A stretch of 64,000 nucleotides of DNA from Bacteroides muris (ex Afrizal et al. 2022) (GTDB taxonomy: Bacteria > Bacteroidota > Bacteroidia > Bacteroidales > Bacteroidaceae), in the NCBI RefSeq assembly GCF_004793475.1, contig NZ_SRYZ01000021.1:1-64000 (forward strand), read 5' to 3'. The notes beneath the pieces are model-generated. The model searched no databases and was not told the DNA's origin. It saw nothing but the letters and a program-made list of their open reading frames with translations. Below, one piece after another: positions 18,083-26,642 of the stretch. A program made the position numbers and the translations under genes. Position 1 is the first letter of the stretch; every line of letters begins with the position of its first letter.

Positions 18083-18430
18083 TCATCCCACGGGTTTGGT
18101 CTGCGTGTATCCTTCTGATTTCAGCAGTTCGATGACTCTCTGCTTGAAGTCGCCTTGCACGATGATTTCTCCATCTTTGGCACTTCCGCCTACTCCACAT
18201 TTGCTTTTCAGCAATTTGCCCAGTTCTTTCAAGTCATTATCGGTGCCCACGAAGCCAGTGACAAGGGTGACGACTTTGCCACCCCGGTTCTTGCGGTCCA
18301 GTTGTACGCGCAAGCGTTGTTGTGTGTGGGGAAGGGTAGTTTCCTCCTTGTCGTCGCTCATCTCATAGTTGTAGTCCGGATTGGTGGAATAGACTATATT
18401 CAACCGGTCTTTCCAATCATTATTTTTCAT
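18083..18430 (-). CDS. SUI1/YciH-type translation factor
   Basis: A 115-residue member of the eIF1/SUI1 family. The C-terminal ~75 residues carry the eIF1 fold, with RVQLDRKNRGGKVVTLVTGF, GKLLKSKCGVGGSAKDGEI and the closing QRVIELLKSEGY. Bacterial members (YciH) influence start-site fidelity; the role in Bacteroides is not settled. The start chosen is ATG 18430 (MKNNDWKDRLNIVYST); the frame is open further upstream but a promoter lies there. It is transcribed toward tsf and shares a divergent region with rex. Confidence 0.9.
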   Translation of the reverse strand: MKNNDWKDRLNIVYSTNPDYNYEMSDDKEETTLPHTQQRLRVQLDRKNRGGKVVTLVTGFVGTDNDLKELGKLLKSKCGVGGSAKDGEIIVQGDFKQRVIELLKSEGYTQTKPVG

Positions 18431-18451
18431 ATTTCTTTCTTTTAGACTTTC

Positions 18452-18459
18452 CAAAAGTA
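18452..18459 (-). promoter_or_regulatory. -7 box of the SUI1-type gene
   Basis: On the minus strand it reads TACTTTTG, an exact TAnnTTTG, 22 bases before the start. The -33 position is weak (ATTG at 20 bases). Confidence 0.5.
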
Positions 18460-18537
18460 CAATATTGTGTGGAATTATGCAATTAGAAATTATGTTAAGC
18501 TTTTGTTGCATCCGTATCACGGATTAGAAAAAAGCAT

Positions 18538-18545
18538 TACTTTTG
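18538..18545 (+). promoter_or_regulatory. -7 box of rex, with a possible Rex half-site
   Basis: TACTTTTG matches the -7 consensus. TTGTCAATCACAA immediately after it (18542-18554) resembles a Rex operator (TTGTxxxxxxxACAA type) and would suit autoregulation, but the fit is partial. Confidence 0.45.
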
Positions 18546-18579
18546 TCAATCACAATATTGAGAACTTAAATAAGGAACT

Positions 18580-19236
18580 ATGAGCAGTACGTTACAGAAA
18601 AAAGAAACCATGAAGGTGCCGGAGCCTACCTTGCGCCGACTTCCGTGGTATCTTTCCAATGTAAAGTTGCTGAAACAAAAGGGGGAGCGATTCGTATCAT
18701 CCACCCAGATTTCCAAGGAAATCAATATTGATGCTTCACAGATTGCCAAAGACCTTTCGTATGTCAATATCTCGGGGCGTACGCGTGTGGGCTATGAAGT
18801 GGATACACTGATAGCTGTACTGGAGGATTTTTTGGGATTTACAAATATGCACAAAGCCTTTCTGTTTGGTGTAGGAAGTTTGGGAGGTGCCTTGCTGCGC
18901 GACTCGGGTCTGAGCCATTTCGGCTTGGAGATTGTGGCTGCTTTCGATGTGAAGCCCGAACTGGTGGGTACTACGTTGAGTGGCATCCCCATCTATCACT
19001 CGGACAAGTTCAAGCAGAAGATGCAGGAGTACGATGTCAATATAGGCGTGCTGACGGTACCTATTGAAATAGCCCAGCAGATAACGGATTCCATGGTAGA
19101 GGGCGGCATCAAGGCCGTATGGAACTTCACTCCGTTCCGTATCCGTGTTCCTGAGAATATTGTTGTGCAGAATACTTCCCTTTATGCCCATCTGGCTGTA
19201 ATGTTTAACAGACTGAACTTTAACGAAATCAAGTAA
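18580..19236 (+). CDS. rex: Redox-sensing transcriptional repressor Rex
   Basis: Rex represses fermentation and respiration genes until NADH rises. The 218-residue protein has the N-terminal winged helix (about 10-80, EPTLRRLPWYLSNVKLLKQK and ISSTQISKE-like recognition region with ASQIAKDLSYVNISGRTRVGY). The Rossmann domain (about 85-205) starts at AFLFGVGSLGGALLRDSG, the GxGxxG dinucleotide motif, followed by the C-terminal swapped helix. The stop overlaps the start of the next gene (TAATG), so the two are translationally coupled. Confidence 0.95.
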   Translation: MSSTLQKKETMKVPEPTLRRLPWYLSNVKLLKQKGERFVSSTQISKEINIDASQIAKDLSYVNISGRTRVGYEVDTLIAVLEDFLGFTNMHKAFLFGVGSLGGALLRDSGLSHFGLEIVAAFDVKPELVGTTLSGIPIYHSDKFKQKMQEYDVNIGVLTVPIEIAQQITDSMVEGGIKAVWNFTPFRIRVPENIVVQNTSLYAHLAVMFNRLNFNEIK

Positions 19237-19853
19237 TGAAGATTATTGCTGTAGGAATGAACTATGCTCTGCACAACAAGGAGCTGGGACATACACACGA
19301 GAATAATGAACCGGTTATTTTCTTGAAACCCGATTCGGCCATTCTGAAAGATGGCAAGCCTTTCTTTATCCCCGACTTTTCTGATGAGGTGCATTACGAG
19401 ACGGAAGTGGTCGTACGCATCTGCCGTTTGGGAAAGAACATTGCACCCCGTTTTGCGCATCGCTATTACGATGCGGTGACGGTGGGCATCGACTTCACAG
19501 CACGCGACTTGCAACGTAAGTTCCGTGAGGCGGGTAATCCGTGGGAGCTTTGCAAAGGTTTCGACAATTCGGCAGCTATCGGCACCTTTGTCCCTTTGGA
19601 ACAAGTGGGCGGCAATGTACAGAATTTGGACTTCCATTTGACGATTGATGATAAGGAGGTGCAACGCGGTCATACATCGGATATGCTTTTTCAGGTAGAT
19701 GAAATCATTGCTTATGTCAGCCGCTTCATGACCTTGAAAATCGGTGACTTGCTGTTCACGGGTACCCCTGTGGGAGTAGGTCCCGTCAGCATCGGCCAGC
19801 ATTTGCAGGGCTATCTTGGGGAAGAGAAAGTACTTGACTTCAATATCCGCTGA
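19236..19853 (+). CDS. Fumarylacetoacetate hydrolase-family protein
   Basis: A 205-residue single-domain FAH-family enzyme of the acylpyruvase/oxaloacetate-decarboxylase type (YcgM/FAHD1-like). It shows GMNYALHNKELG, HYETEVVVRICRLGKNI with the metal-binding Glu residues, DAVTVGIDFTARDLQR and the GDLLFTGTPVGVGPV loop. Metal-dependent C-C hydrolysis or decarboxylation of 2-oxo acids is expected; the exact substrate cannot be read. It starts inside the rex stop codon, which suggests control by the same redox signal. Confidence 0.85.
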   Translation: MKIIAVGMNYALHNKELGHTHENNEPVIFLKPDSAILKDGKPFFIPDFSDEVHYETEVVVRICRLGKNIAPRFAHRYYDAVTVGIDFTARDLQRKFREAGNPWELCKGFDNSAAIGTFVPLEQVGGNVQNLDFHLTIDDKEVQRGHTSDMLFQVDEIIAYVSRFMTLKIGDLLFTGTPVGVGPVSIGQHLQGYLGEEKVLDFNIR

Positions 19854-19967
19854 GCAGCATTCGGGATTTTTGTCCGTAAACCTCTATGTTAGCTTACTAA
19901 ACTTCTGCTTTATAAAGCTAAAGTACCCCTTTACTAATTTCGTCCAAACATCTTTTGTCCAAAGAAC

Positions 19968-19998
19968 TTTGTAATCAACGGGTAAATGTTTACTTTTG
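19968..19998 (+). promoter_or_regulatory. Promoter of the DUF6377 regulator
   Basis: TTTG (19968-19971), 19-base spacer, TACTTTTG (19991-19998): exact consensus, 39 bases before the start. Confidence 0.85.
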
Positions 19999-20037
19999 TG
20001 ATGTAATCTTGAACTATAGACAGAGAAACCGTACTGC

Positions 20038-21657
20038 ATGAAACGTTTGTTTGCCATCCTTTTCGCTTTGTTTTGCACTATGCCTTTATTCTGCCAAGAT
20101 AGAGAGGTGGATTCATTGCTTCGGGTGCTTGATGCATCTGTGCAGGGGCGTGAACGATATACACTGGAACGTCAGTCTCAAATTAATGCCTTGCAGTGCC
20201 AGCTGAAGGCTACCCGTTCCGATGCGGAATTACTGGAAATCTACCAGGAGTTGTTCGGCAAATACAGCGCCTACCGCATGGACTCTGCCTTGTGGGCAGC
20301 AAATCGTTGCGTGGAAGTAGCCCAGCGTATGTCCGTAGCATCGCATCTCTACTCTGCCCGTATGCGTGTGGCAGAGGTGATGATTGGTACAGGAATGTAT
20401 AAGGAAGGACTGGAAATTTTGGAAGACATTCCCCAGGAGGAACTGGGTGCGATAGATATGTTCTACTACTATAATCTTTATCATAAAGTGTACACGCTGA
20501 TGGCATCCTATGCTTTTTCAGAAGAATTGCAGGCGTCATACTCCCGGCTGGCATATCAGTACAAAGACTCCATTCTGCGTGTGAAGCGTCCCGATTCGCA
20601 AGGCTATCAACTGACTTTGGGCGACAAACTACTGTATGAGGGTAAGTATGACGAAGCCATAGGTGTTTTGGAGGGTTGCTATGATATCCATAGCCAGAAG
20701 GACTTCAGCCTTGCCATTCCTTCTGTTGCATTGGCAAGCGTTTATGGTGCCAAAGGAGACCACAAGCAGGAAAAGAAATATCTTACCATCTCGGCAATAG
20801 CCGACGTGCAAAGCGGAACAAAGGAATACATTTCGCTTTGGAAACTTGCCAACCTGCTCTATGGCGAGGGCGACATAGAACGTGCGTATACCTATATGGA
20901 ATGCTCCATGCAAGATGCTACCTTCTGTAATGCTCGCTACCGTACGATGGAGATTTCGGGGATGTTGCCCGTCATCAACTCCACCTACGAGGCCAAGTTG
21001 CATGAGGAAAAAGAACAGCTGGTCACCTTATTTATATGGATATCCATCCTGGCGGCAGTATTGCTGGTGGCCTTGGTCTATATTTATCATCAGATGAAGC
21101 GCCTTTCCCTTGCCAGAAAGACCATGGATGACATGAACAAGGAATTGAAGCACATCAACGGTGACTTGCAGGAACTGAATGCTCGGTTGCAGGAGTCGAA
21201 CCGTGTGAAGGAGGAGTACATCGGCTACGTCCTCAACATGTGTTCCGTCTATATAGACAAGCAGGAAGAATTCCGCAAGATGCTGGCAAGGAAAGTGAAG
21301 GCCGGGCAGCTGGACGACCTGGTGAAAACCATCCACTCCACCACCTTTGTCACCGGCGAGTTGAAAGAATTCTTCCATACGTTCGACAGCGTCTTCCTGA
21401 AACTCTATCCTAAGTTTGTGAACGACTTTAATAACCTTTTGCAGGAGAACGAGCGCATCTATCCTAAAGAGGGCGAACTGCTGACTCCGGAACTCCGTGT
21501 GTTTGCCTTGATTCGGTTGGGAATTTCAGATAGCGGAAAGATTGCCACCTTCCTGCATTACTCTTCGCAGACCGTATATAATTACCGCTTGAAAGTGCGG
21601 AGCAAATCCTTCCTTTCTAAAGAAGATTTCTTGAATATGGTGCAGAAAATAGGGTAA
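20038..21657 (+). CDS. Membrane-bound DUF6377-type transcriptional regulator
   Basis: This 539-residue protein has a signal peptide (MKRLFAILFALFCTMPLFC) and a periplasmic helical TPR-like region (about 25-325). One transmembrane helix (about 329-353, LFIWISILAAVLLVALVYIY) is followed by a cytoplasmic coiled coil (about 358-392). The C-terminal region ends in a helix-turn-helix resembling LuxR types (LTPELRVFALIRLGISDSGK, ATFLHYSSQTVYNYRLKVR). I recognise it as the DUF6377 family that sits beside SusC/SusD loci in Bacteroides. It would sense a periplasmic ligand or TonB-system state and activate the susCD-phosphatase operon that follows in the same direction after a 302-base gap. Confidence 0.85.
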   Translation: MKRLFAILFALFCTMPLFCQDREVDSLLRVLDASVQGRERYTLERQSQINALQCQLKATRSDAELLEIYQELFGKYSAYRMDSALWAANRCVEVAQRMSVASHLYSARMRVAEVMIGTGMYKEGLEILEDIPQEELGAIDMFYYYNLYHKVYTLMASYAFSEELQASYSRLAYQYKDSILRVKRPDSQGYQLTLGDKLLYEGKYDEAIGVLEGCYDIHSQKDFSLAIPSVALASVYGAKGDHKQEKKYLTISAIADVQSGTKEYISLWKLANLLYGEGDIERAYTYMECSMQDATFCNARYRTMEISGMLPVINSTYEAKLHEEKEQLVTLFIWISILAAVLLVALVYIYHQMKRLSLARKTMDDMNKELKHINGDLQELNARLQESNRVKEEYIGYVLNMCSVYIDKQEEFRKMLARKVKAGQLDDLVKTIHSTTFVTGELKEFFHTFDSVFLKLYPKFVNDFNNLLQENERIYPKEGELLTPELRVFALIRLGISDSGKIATFLHYSSQTVYNYRLKVRSKSFLSKEDFLNMVQKIG

Positions 21658-21959
21658 AACTCCTCCTATGCCCTTTATGTGAATCTACTTTCTTACTTTC
21701 TGCTGATTTTTACAATATGTTGTTTTTTAAGGCTTTATAGATAAAGATAATCTGCTTGCGTCTACTTTAAGCTTCTACTCGCCTTTTTCGCGGGACAGTT
21801 AATCATATACCTTTGCAACATCGACAAAAGATTAAAGTTAACTGTAGTTTTTTGATAAGTATTAGTTAAGAAGATTGGGTATAAGGATTGCATGGAACCG
21901 GGCGTGCTTGGTTCCTTTTCTTGGCAAACATTATTTTTATTAACTATATATTGTATTAT
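21658..21959 (+). promoter_or_regulatory. Intergenic promoter and leader of the first susC
   Basis: TACCTTTG (21808-21815) is an exact -7 box with TTTT at the -33 position (19-base spacer). The leader of about 140 bases ends with a GGAACC (21894-21899)/GGTTCC (21910-21915) hairpin followed by TTTTC, which could act as a weak attenuator. No gene is seen in the gap. Confidence 0.55.
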
Positions 21960-24908
21960 ATGAAAAACATGCTTAAAATCGCAAAGAGTATTCTCCCGTT
22001 GCTGGGATTACTCTTGTCTTTGTCACTTTCGGCACAAGATGTTGCAGTGAAAGGACATGTGAAAGACCACACAGGCGAACCACTGATTGGGGCTAACATC
22101 TTGATAAAGGGTACCTCTGTGGGAACTATCTCTGATGTGGACGGTAACTTTACTTTGAAAGCTGCCGTCAATGATATTCTCTCCATTACATGTATCGGTT
22201 TTAAGGGCCAGGAACTGACGGTTACCGGCAGCAATACACCGCTCGTCATCACTTTGCAGGAAGACACGGAGATGCTGGACGAAGTCGTTGTAATCGGTTA
22301 CGGTCAAGTGAAGAAAGGAGATGTCACTGGTTCTCTGCTAACTGTGAAGCCGGACGAGCTGAACAAAGGAAAGCAATTGACTGCCGAAGACGCTCTGGTG
22401 GGTAAGGTTGCCGGTGTGAACATTGTACCGGGCAGTGGTGCTCCGGGCAGCGGCGGCACCATCCGTATCCGTATGGGAGCTTCTTTGTCAGCAGACAACG
22501 ACCCACTGATAGTTATCGACGGTGTGCCTGTCAGCAACGCCTCCATCAGCTCTATCAACCCGAATGACATTGCTTCGTTTACGGTATTGAAAGATGCTTC
22601 GGCAACAGCCATCTACGGTTCGCGTGCCTCCAACGGTGTCATCATTATCACTACGAAGAAAGGAAACACCGACGGTGTTTCACGTCCCTCTTTCAGCTAC
22701 AGTGCCAACGTGACGGTGGGCAATGTGTATAAGAAACTGGATGTACTTTCCGCTTCCGAATATCGCGAAGCCTTTGCCAAGTATGCCAATGCTCCGGAGG
22801 CTTTCAAGCTGGGTGATGTCAATACCGACTGGCAGGATGAAATCTACCGCGTGGCAATGGGTACAGACCACAACCTCTCCATAACTGGTGCTTTGAAGAA
22901 TATGCCTTACCGCGTGTCCGTGGGCTATACTAACCAGAACGGTACGTTGAAAAACAACAACTACCAGCGCCTCAATGCCAGTATCGGTTTGTCGCCCAAG
23001 TTCTTCGACAAGCATCTCTCTGTTGACATCAATATCAAGGGTAGCATCGAGGACGAAAAGCCTGTTTCCACCAGTGTCATCGGAAGTGCCGTAGGTTTCG
23101 ACCCTACACGCCCTGTATATCAGAACTATGACGGTAATGTAGGTTTGGGGTACTATATGTGGATGGGTGCAAGTAATACCCCCATCACGCTAGCTGCCTC
23201 AAATCCCGTCTCCGACTTGGAACTTGCCGACAAGCAGAACAAGACCAAACGCTCCATCGGTAATATTGCCCTCGATTATAAAATACACGGTTTTGAAGAC
23301 TTTCGACTGAACCTGAACGTGGGGTATGATTTCCTGACGGAAGACAAACACGATAACATGCCTGACTTGGCCCCCGCCATGTACACCGGCAACGAACAGG
23401 ATGGTACCGGAAAGCGTTATACATATCATAGCGACAAACGCAATACACTACTCGACTTCTATGCCAACTATGCCAAAGACTTCAACGACCATAACCTCAA
23501 TGCCATGGCTGGTTACGGCTGGCAACGTTTCTGGTACAAGAACCATGATACCACTACCGACACCAAGGGTGAGGATCTTACCTCTCCCAAGCACGAGGAA
23601 GCTGAACTCTACCTGCTCTCCTTCTACGGTCGATTGAACTACTCTTGGAAACAGCGTTATATGCTGACTGCTACGTTACGTGCCGATGCTTCTTCTCGCT
23701 TCTCGCCCGAGACCCGTTGGGGCTACTTCCCTTCCGTAGCCGCTGCATGGCGTGTGAACGATGAGGCTTTCTTGGCAGACAACAAAGTAGTGTCCGACCT
23801 AAAACTCCGTTTGAGCTACGGTCAGACCGGCCAGCAGTCCATCGGTTCCTACTACCAGCATTTGTCCACCTATACTGCATCTTACGATGAGTCCAGATAC
23901 TTGTTCGGTAACAAGTGGTACACCACCTACCGCCCCAACGGCTACGATCCCAACATTAAATGGGAGACTACGGAAACTTACAACATCGGCATCGACTACG
24001 GTTTCTTGAACAACCGCATCTCGGGTACGATTGACTACTACTGGCGTAACACGAAAGACCTGCTGAACGACATTTTTGTACCTGCCGGCAGTAACTTCAC
24101 CAACCGTATCGAAACCAACATCGGTGATATGGAAAGCAAAGGTCTTGAAATCGGTGTGAACTTGGTTCCCATCCAGACCAAAGATTGGGAATGGAACATC
24201 AGCGGTAACTTCACTTGGAATGCCTCAAAGATTACCAAGCTGAACACCATCGACAACGAGAGCAACTACGTAAAGACAGGTAACGCCGGAGGTACAGGCC
24301 GCTATCTGCAAGTACACATGGTAGGAGAGACTCCGAATACCTACTATCTACTGAAGCAAGCTTATGACGAAAACGGACAGCCGCTGGACGGTAAATACAT
24401 TGCCAAAGACGGCTCCATCACTTCTAGCGAAGAAGACTCTAACAAGTACGTCACCGGTAAGAGTTCCAAGGCCCCTTACTATTGCGGTCTGTCCACCCGT
24501 CTGTCCTACAAGAATTGGGATTTGGGCATCAACGGACACGGTAGCTTCGGTTTCTATGTCTATAACTATGTGGCTGCTTCCAACTCCTTGGATGCACTCT
24601 ATGGCAGCAACGGCGTTTCCAGCAACATCCTGCGTTCTACGCTCGAAAACAAGTTTACGCAAGACCGCCAGTTCACCGACCATTTCCTGGAGAGAGGCAA
24701 CTTCTTCCGTATAGACAATATCACCATCGGTCATACGTTCAATAAACTGTGGAACGACGGGACATCGCTCCGTCTCTCCTTCGCCGTACAGAATGTATGC
24801 ACTTTGAGCGGATACTCCGGTCTCGATCCGGAGCTTTATGACGGAATCGATAAAAACATCTATCAGCGTCCGCGTACGTTCATGCTGGGAGTTAACCTTA
24901 ATTTTTAA
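21960..24908 (+). CDS. SusC-type TonB-dependent outer membrane transporter
   Basis: At 982 residues it has the full SusC plan: signal peptide ending ...LSLSAQ, an N-terminal carboxypeptidase-regulatory-like beta domain (VKGHVKDHTGEPLIGANILI), then the plug beginning near DEVVVIGYGQVKKGDVTGS with KDASATAIYGSRASNGVIII. A 22-strand barrel follows, ending in an aromatic C-terminus (FMLGVNLNF). It imports a ligand captured by its SusD partner. ATG 21960 is chosen because it opens the signal peptide; the frame is open from 21888 without signal-like sequence. It overlaps the next gene by one base (TAATG). The presence of a phosphatase as the third gene suggests a phosphorylated substrate, not an ordinary glycan. 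Confidence 0.95.
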   Translation: MKNMLKIAKSILPLLGLLLSLSLSAQDVAVKGHVKDHTGEPLIGANILIKGTSVGTISDVDGNFTLKAAVNDILSITCIGFKGQELTVTGSNTPLVITLQEDTEMLDEVVVIGYGQVKKGDVTGSLLTVKPDELNKGKQLTAEDALVGKVAGVNIVPGSGAPGSGGTIRIRMGASLSADNDPLIVIDGVPVSNASISSINPNDIASFTVLKDASATAIYGSRASNGVIIITTKKGNTDGVSRPSFSYSANVTVGNVYKKLDVLSASEYREAFAKYANAPEAFKLGDVNTDWQDEIYRVAMGTDHNLSITGALKNMPYRVSVGYTNQNGTLKNNNYQRLNASIGLSPKFFDKHLSVDINIKGSIEDEKPVSTSVIGSAVGFDPTRPVYQNYDGNVGLGYYMWMGASNTPITLAASNPVSDLELADKQNKTKRSIGNIALDYKIHGFEDFRLNLNVGYDFLTEDKHDNMPDLAPAMYTGNEQDGTGKRYTYHSDKRNTLLDFYANYAKDFNDHNLNAMAGYGWQRFWYKNHDTTTDTKGEDLTSPKHEEAELYLLSFYGRLNYSWKQRYMLTATLRADASSRFSPETRWGYFPSVAAAWRVNDEAFLADNKVVSDLKLRLSYGQTGQQSIGSYYQHLSTYTASYDESRYLFGNKWYTTYRPNGYDPNIKWETTETYNIGIDYGFLNNRISGTIDYYWRNTKDLLNDIFVPAGSNFTNRIETNIGDMESKGLEIGVNLVPIQTKDWEWNISGNFTWNASKITKLNTIDNESNYVKTGNAGGTGRYLQVHMVGETPNTYYLLKQAYDENGQPLDGKYIAKDGSITSSEEDSNKYVTGKSSKAPYYCGLSTRLSYKNWDLGINGHGSFGFYVYNYVAASNSLDALYGSNGVSSNILRSTLENKFTQDRQFTDHFLERGNFFRIDNITIGHTFNKLWNDGTSLRLSFAVQNVCTLSGYSGLDPELYDGIDKNIYQRPRTFMLGVNLNF

Positions 24909-26626
24909 TGACTAAAAACAGATACATGATTATGAAAGCTAGATATTTCAAATTAGTAACAGTATGTTTGCTGGCCGTGTCACTTTTTGCTTCTTGCCTG
25001 GGCGACCTGGATACATTGCCGCTGGATGATAACGAACTGACAGGTGAGATGGTGTACTCTACTCCCGAGGGCTATATCGGCATGATTGCCAAGTGTTATG
25101 CTGCCCTGATACAGACAGGGCAGAAGGGTGGTGACGGAGGAGACGGTGATGTGTCGGGCATCGATGAAGGATATTCCGGTTATACTCGTGCCTTGTTCTA
25201 CTTGCAGGAAGCTTGTACGGACGAAATCGTATTCCAGTCCGGTGGCAGCAAGGGTGTACGTGCCATGCTTTACTTGAATTGGGATGCTTCTACCGAGATT
25301 GTGGGTTATCCTTATTACCGTCTTTTCATGACCATCAACTATTGCAACGAGTTCCTGCGTGAATGTACAGAGGGCAAATTGCAGGAGAGAGGTGTGTATG
25401 AAGCCTTGAAAGACGAGTATCAATACTATTGTGCCGAAGCCCGCTTCATCCGTGCTTATAGTTACAGCATGCTCTGCGACCTTTACGGTTCTACACCCTT
25501 CGTGGACGAAACGATGGAAGTAGGTGACATGCCCGAGCAAGCCACTCGCGAGGAAATCTACAACTTTGTGGTGTCCGAACTGGAAGAATTGACCACCCTG
25601 CTGAAAGAACCCAAAAAGAACGAATATGCCCGTGTGGACCGTGTAGCAGCCTGGTTCTTGCTGTCACGTGTTTACTTGAATGCCGAAACTTGGGTAGGAA
25701 AGAATGAATACACAAACGCATACAAATATGCCAAAAAGGTAATTACGGAAGGTAATTATCCGCTGGCCTCCGATTATCGCCACATCTTCCTGGCAGACAA
25801 TGAAACTTGTTCCGAAATCATCTGGCCCTTGGTGCAGGATGCAGACTATGCGCAAGGCAGCGCAGGTACTAACTTCTTGATTAAGGCGTTGATGAATGGA
25901 GATATGGGCAACTATATCCGGATAGGTGTGAACGGCACCTGGGGCAATGCCCGCGTAAAGACACAGCTGGTGGACATGTTCGAAGAAGCAGACCAGACTT
26001 TTGTGGCAGACGACATCTGGGGGAACGGCAAGAAAGACAAGCGTGCCCAATTCTTCTCTATCGGCCACACCAAGGAAACGTGGGTAGAAGGCAAGGAATT
26101 CCAGAGCGACTTTAATAACGGCTACGCCTGCATCAAGTGGAGAAACGTGCGCAAAGATGGCAGCGAACTGGAACCGGGCGGCACGAAGTATTCCTCTGTC
26201 GATTATCCGATATTCCGTACGGCAGATGCTTACTTGATGGCGGCTGAGGCTATTCTGCGCGGTGCCGAAGGCGGTTCGCGTACTGAAGCGTTGGAGTATG
26301 TGAATGAAATCAGAGACCGTGCCTACTTGTCCGGCAAATACGGTAATGGCGTATCGGGACGCATCAGCGACAGCCGGTTGAATCTTGATTTCCTTTTGGA
26401 TGAACGTGCCCGCGAGTTGCACATGGAGCTGGTTCGCCGCACGGACCTGATTCGTTTTGGTAAGTTCACCAAGGGATATAACTGGGACTGGAAAGGTAGT
26501 GACAATGGCGTGGCAGGTTCTTACATGGGTAAGGATGTGGACGACAAATACAACCTCTTCCCCATTCCGCAGGACGAGTTTACCACCAATCCTAATTTGA
26601 CACAAAATCCTGATTTCTTGAACTGA
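24908..26626 (+). CDS. SusD/RagB-type surface lipoprotein
   Basis: The cell-surface lid and binding partner of the preceding SusC. It has a lipoprotein signal (MKARYFKLVTVCLLAVSLFA-SC) and the TPR-rich SusD fold, with conserved AEARFIRAYSYSMLCDLYGSTPF and a C-terminal region holding DERARELHMELVRRTDLIRFGKF and FPIPQDE(F)xxNPNLTQNP. ATG 24908 lies inside the susC stop codon; ATG 24932 (MKARYFK...) is an equally good start giving a compact signal peptide. The loop after the lipidated Cys (GDLDTLPLDD) is acidic, as expected for surface export. The ligand-binding residues cannot be inferred. Confidence 0.95.
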   Translation: MTKNRYMIMKARYFKLVTVCLLAVSLFASCLGDLDTLPLDDNELTGEMVYSTPEGYIGMIAKCYAALIQTGQKGGDGGDGDVSGIDEGYSGYTRALFYLQEACTDEIVFQSGGSKGVRAMLYLNWDASTEIVGYPYYRLFMTINYCNEFLRECTEGKLQERGVYEALKDEYQYYCAEARFIRAYSYSMLCDLYGSTPFVDETMEVGDMPEQATREEIYNFVVSELEELTTLLKEPKKNEYARVDRVAAWFLLSRVYLNAETWVGKNEYTNAYKYAKKVITEGNYPLASDYRHIFLADNETCSEIIWPLVQDADYAQGSAGTNFLIKALMNGDMGNYIRIGVNGTWGNARVKTQLVDMFEEADQTFVADDIWGNGKKDKRAQFFSIGHTKETWVEGKEFQSDFNNGYACIKWRNVRKDGSELEPGGTKYSSVDYPIFRTADAYLMAAEAILRGAEGGSRTEALEYVNEIRDRAYLSGKYGNGVSGRISDSRLNLDFLLDERARELHMELVRRTDLIRFGKFTKGYNWDWKGSDNGVAGSYMGKDVDDKYNLFPIPQDEFTTNPNLTQNPDFLN

Positions 26627-26642
26627 AGAGCTTTATTATCCT

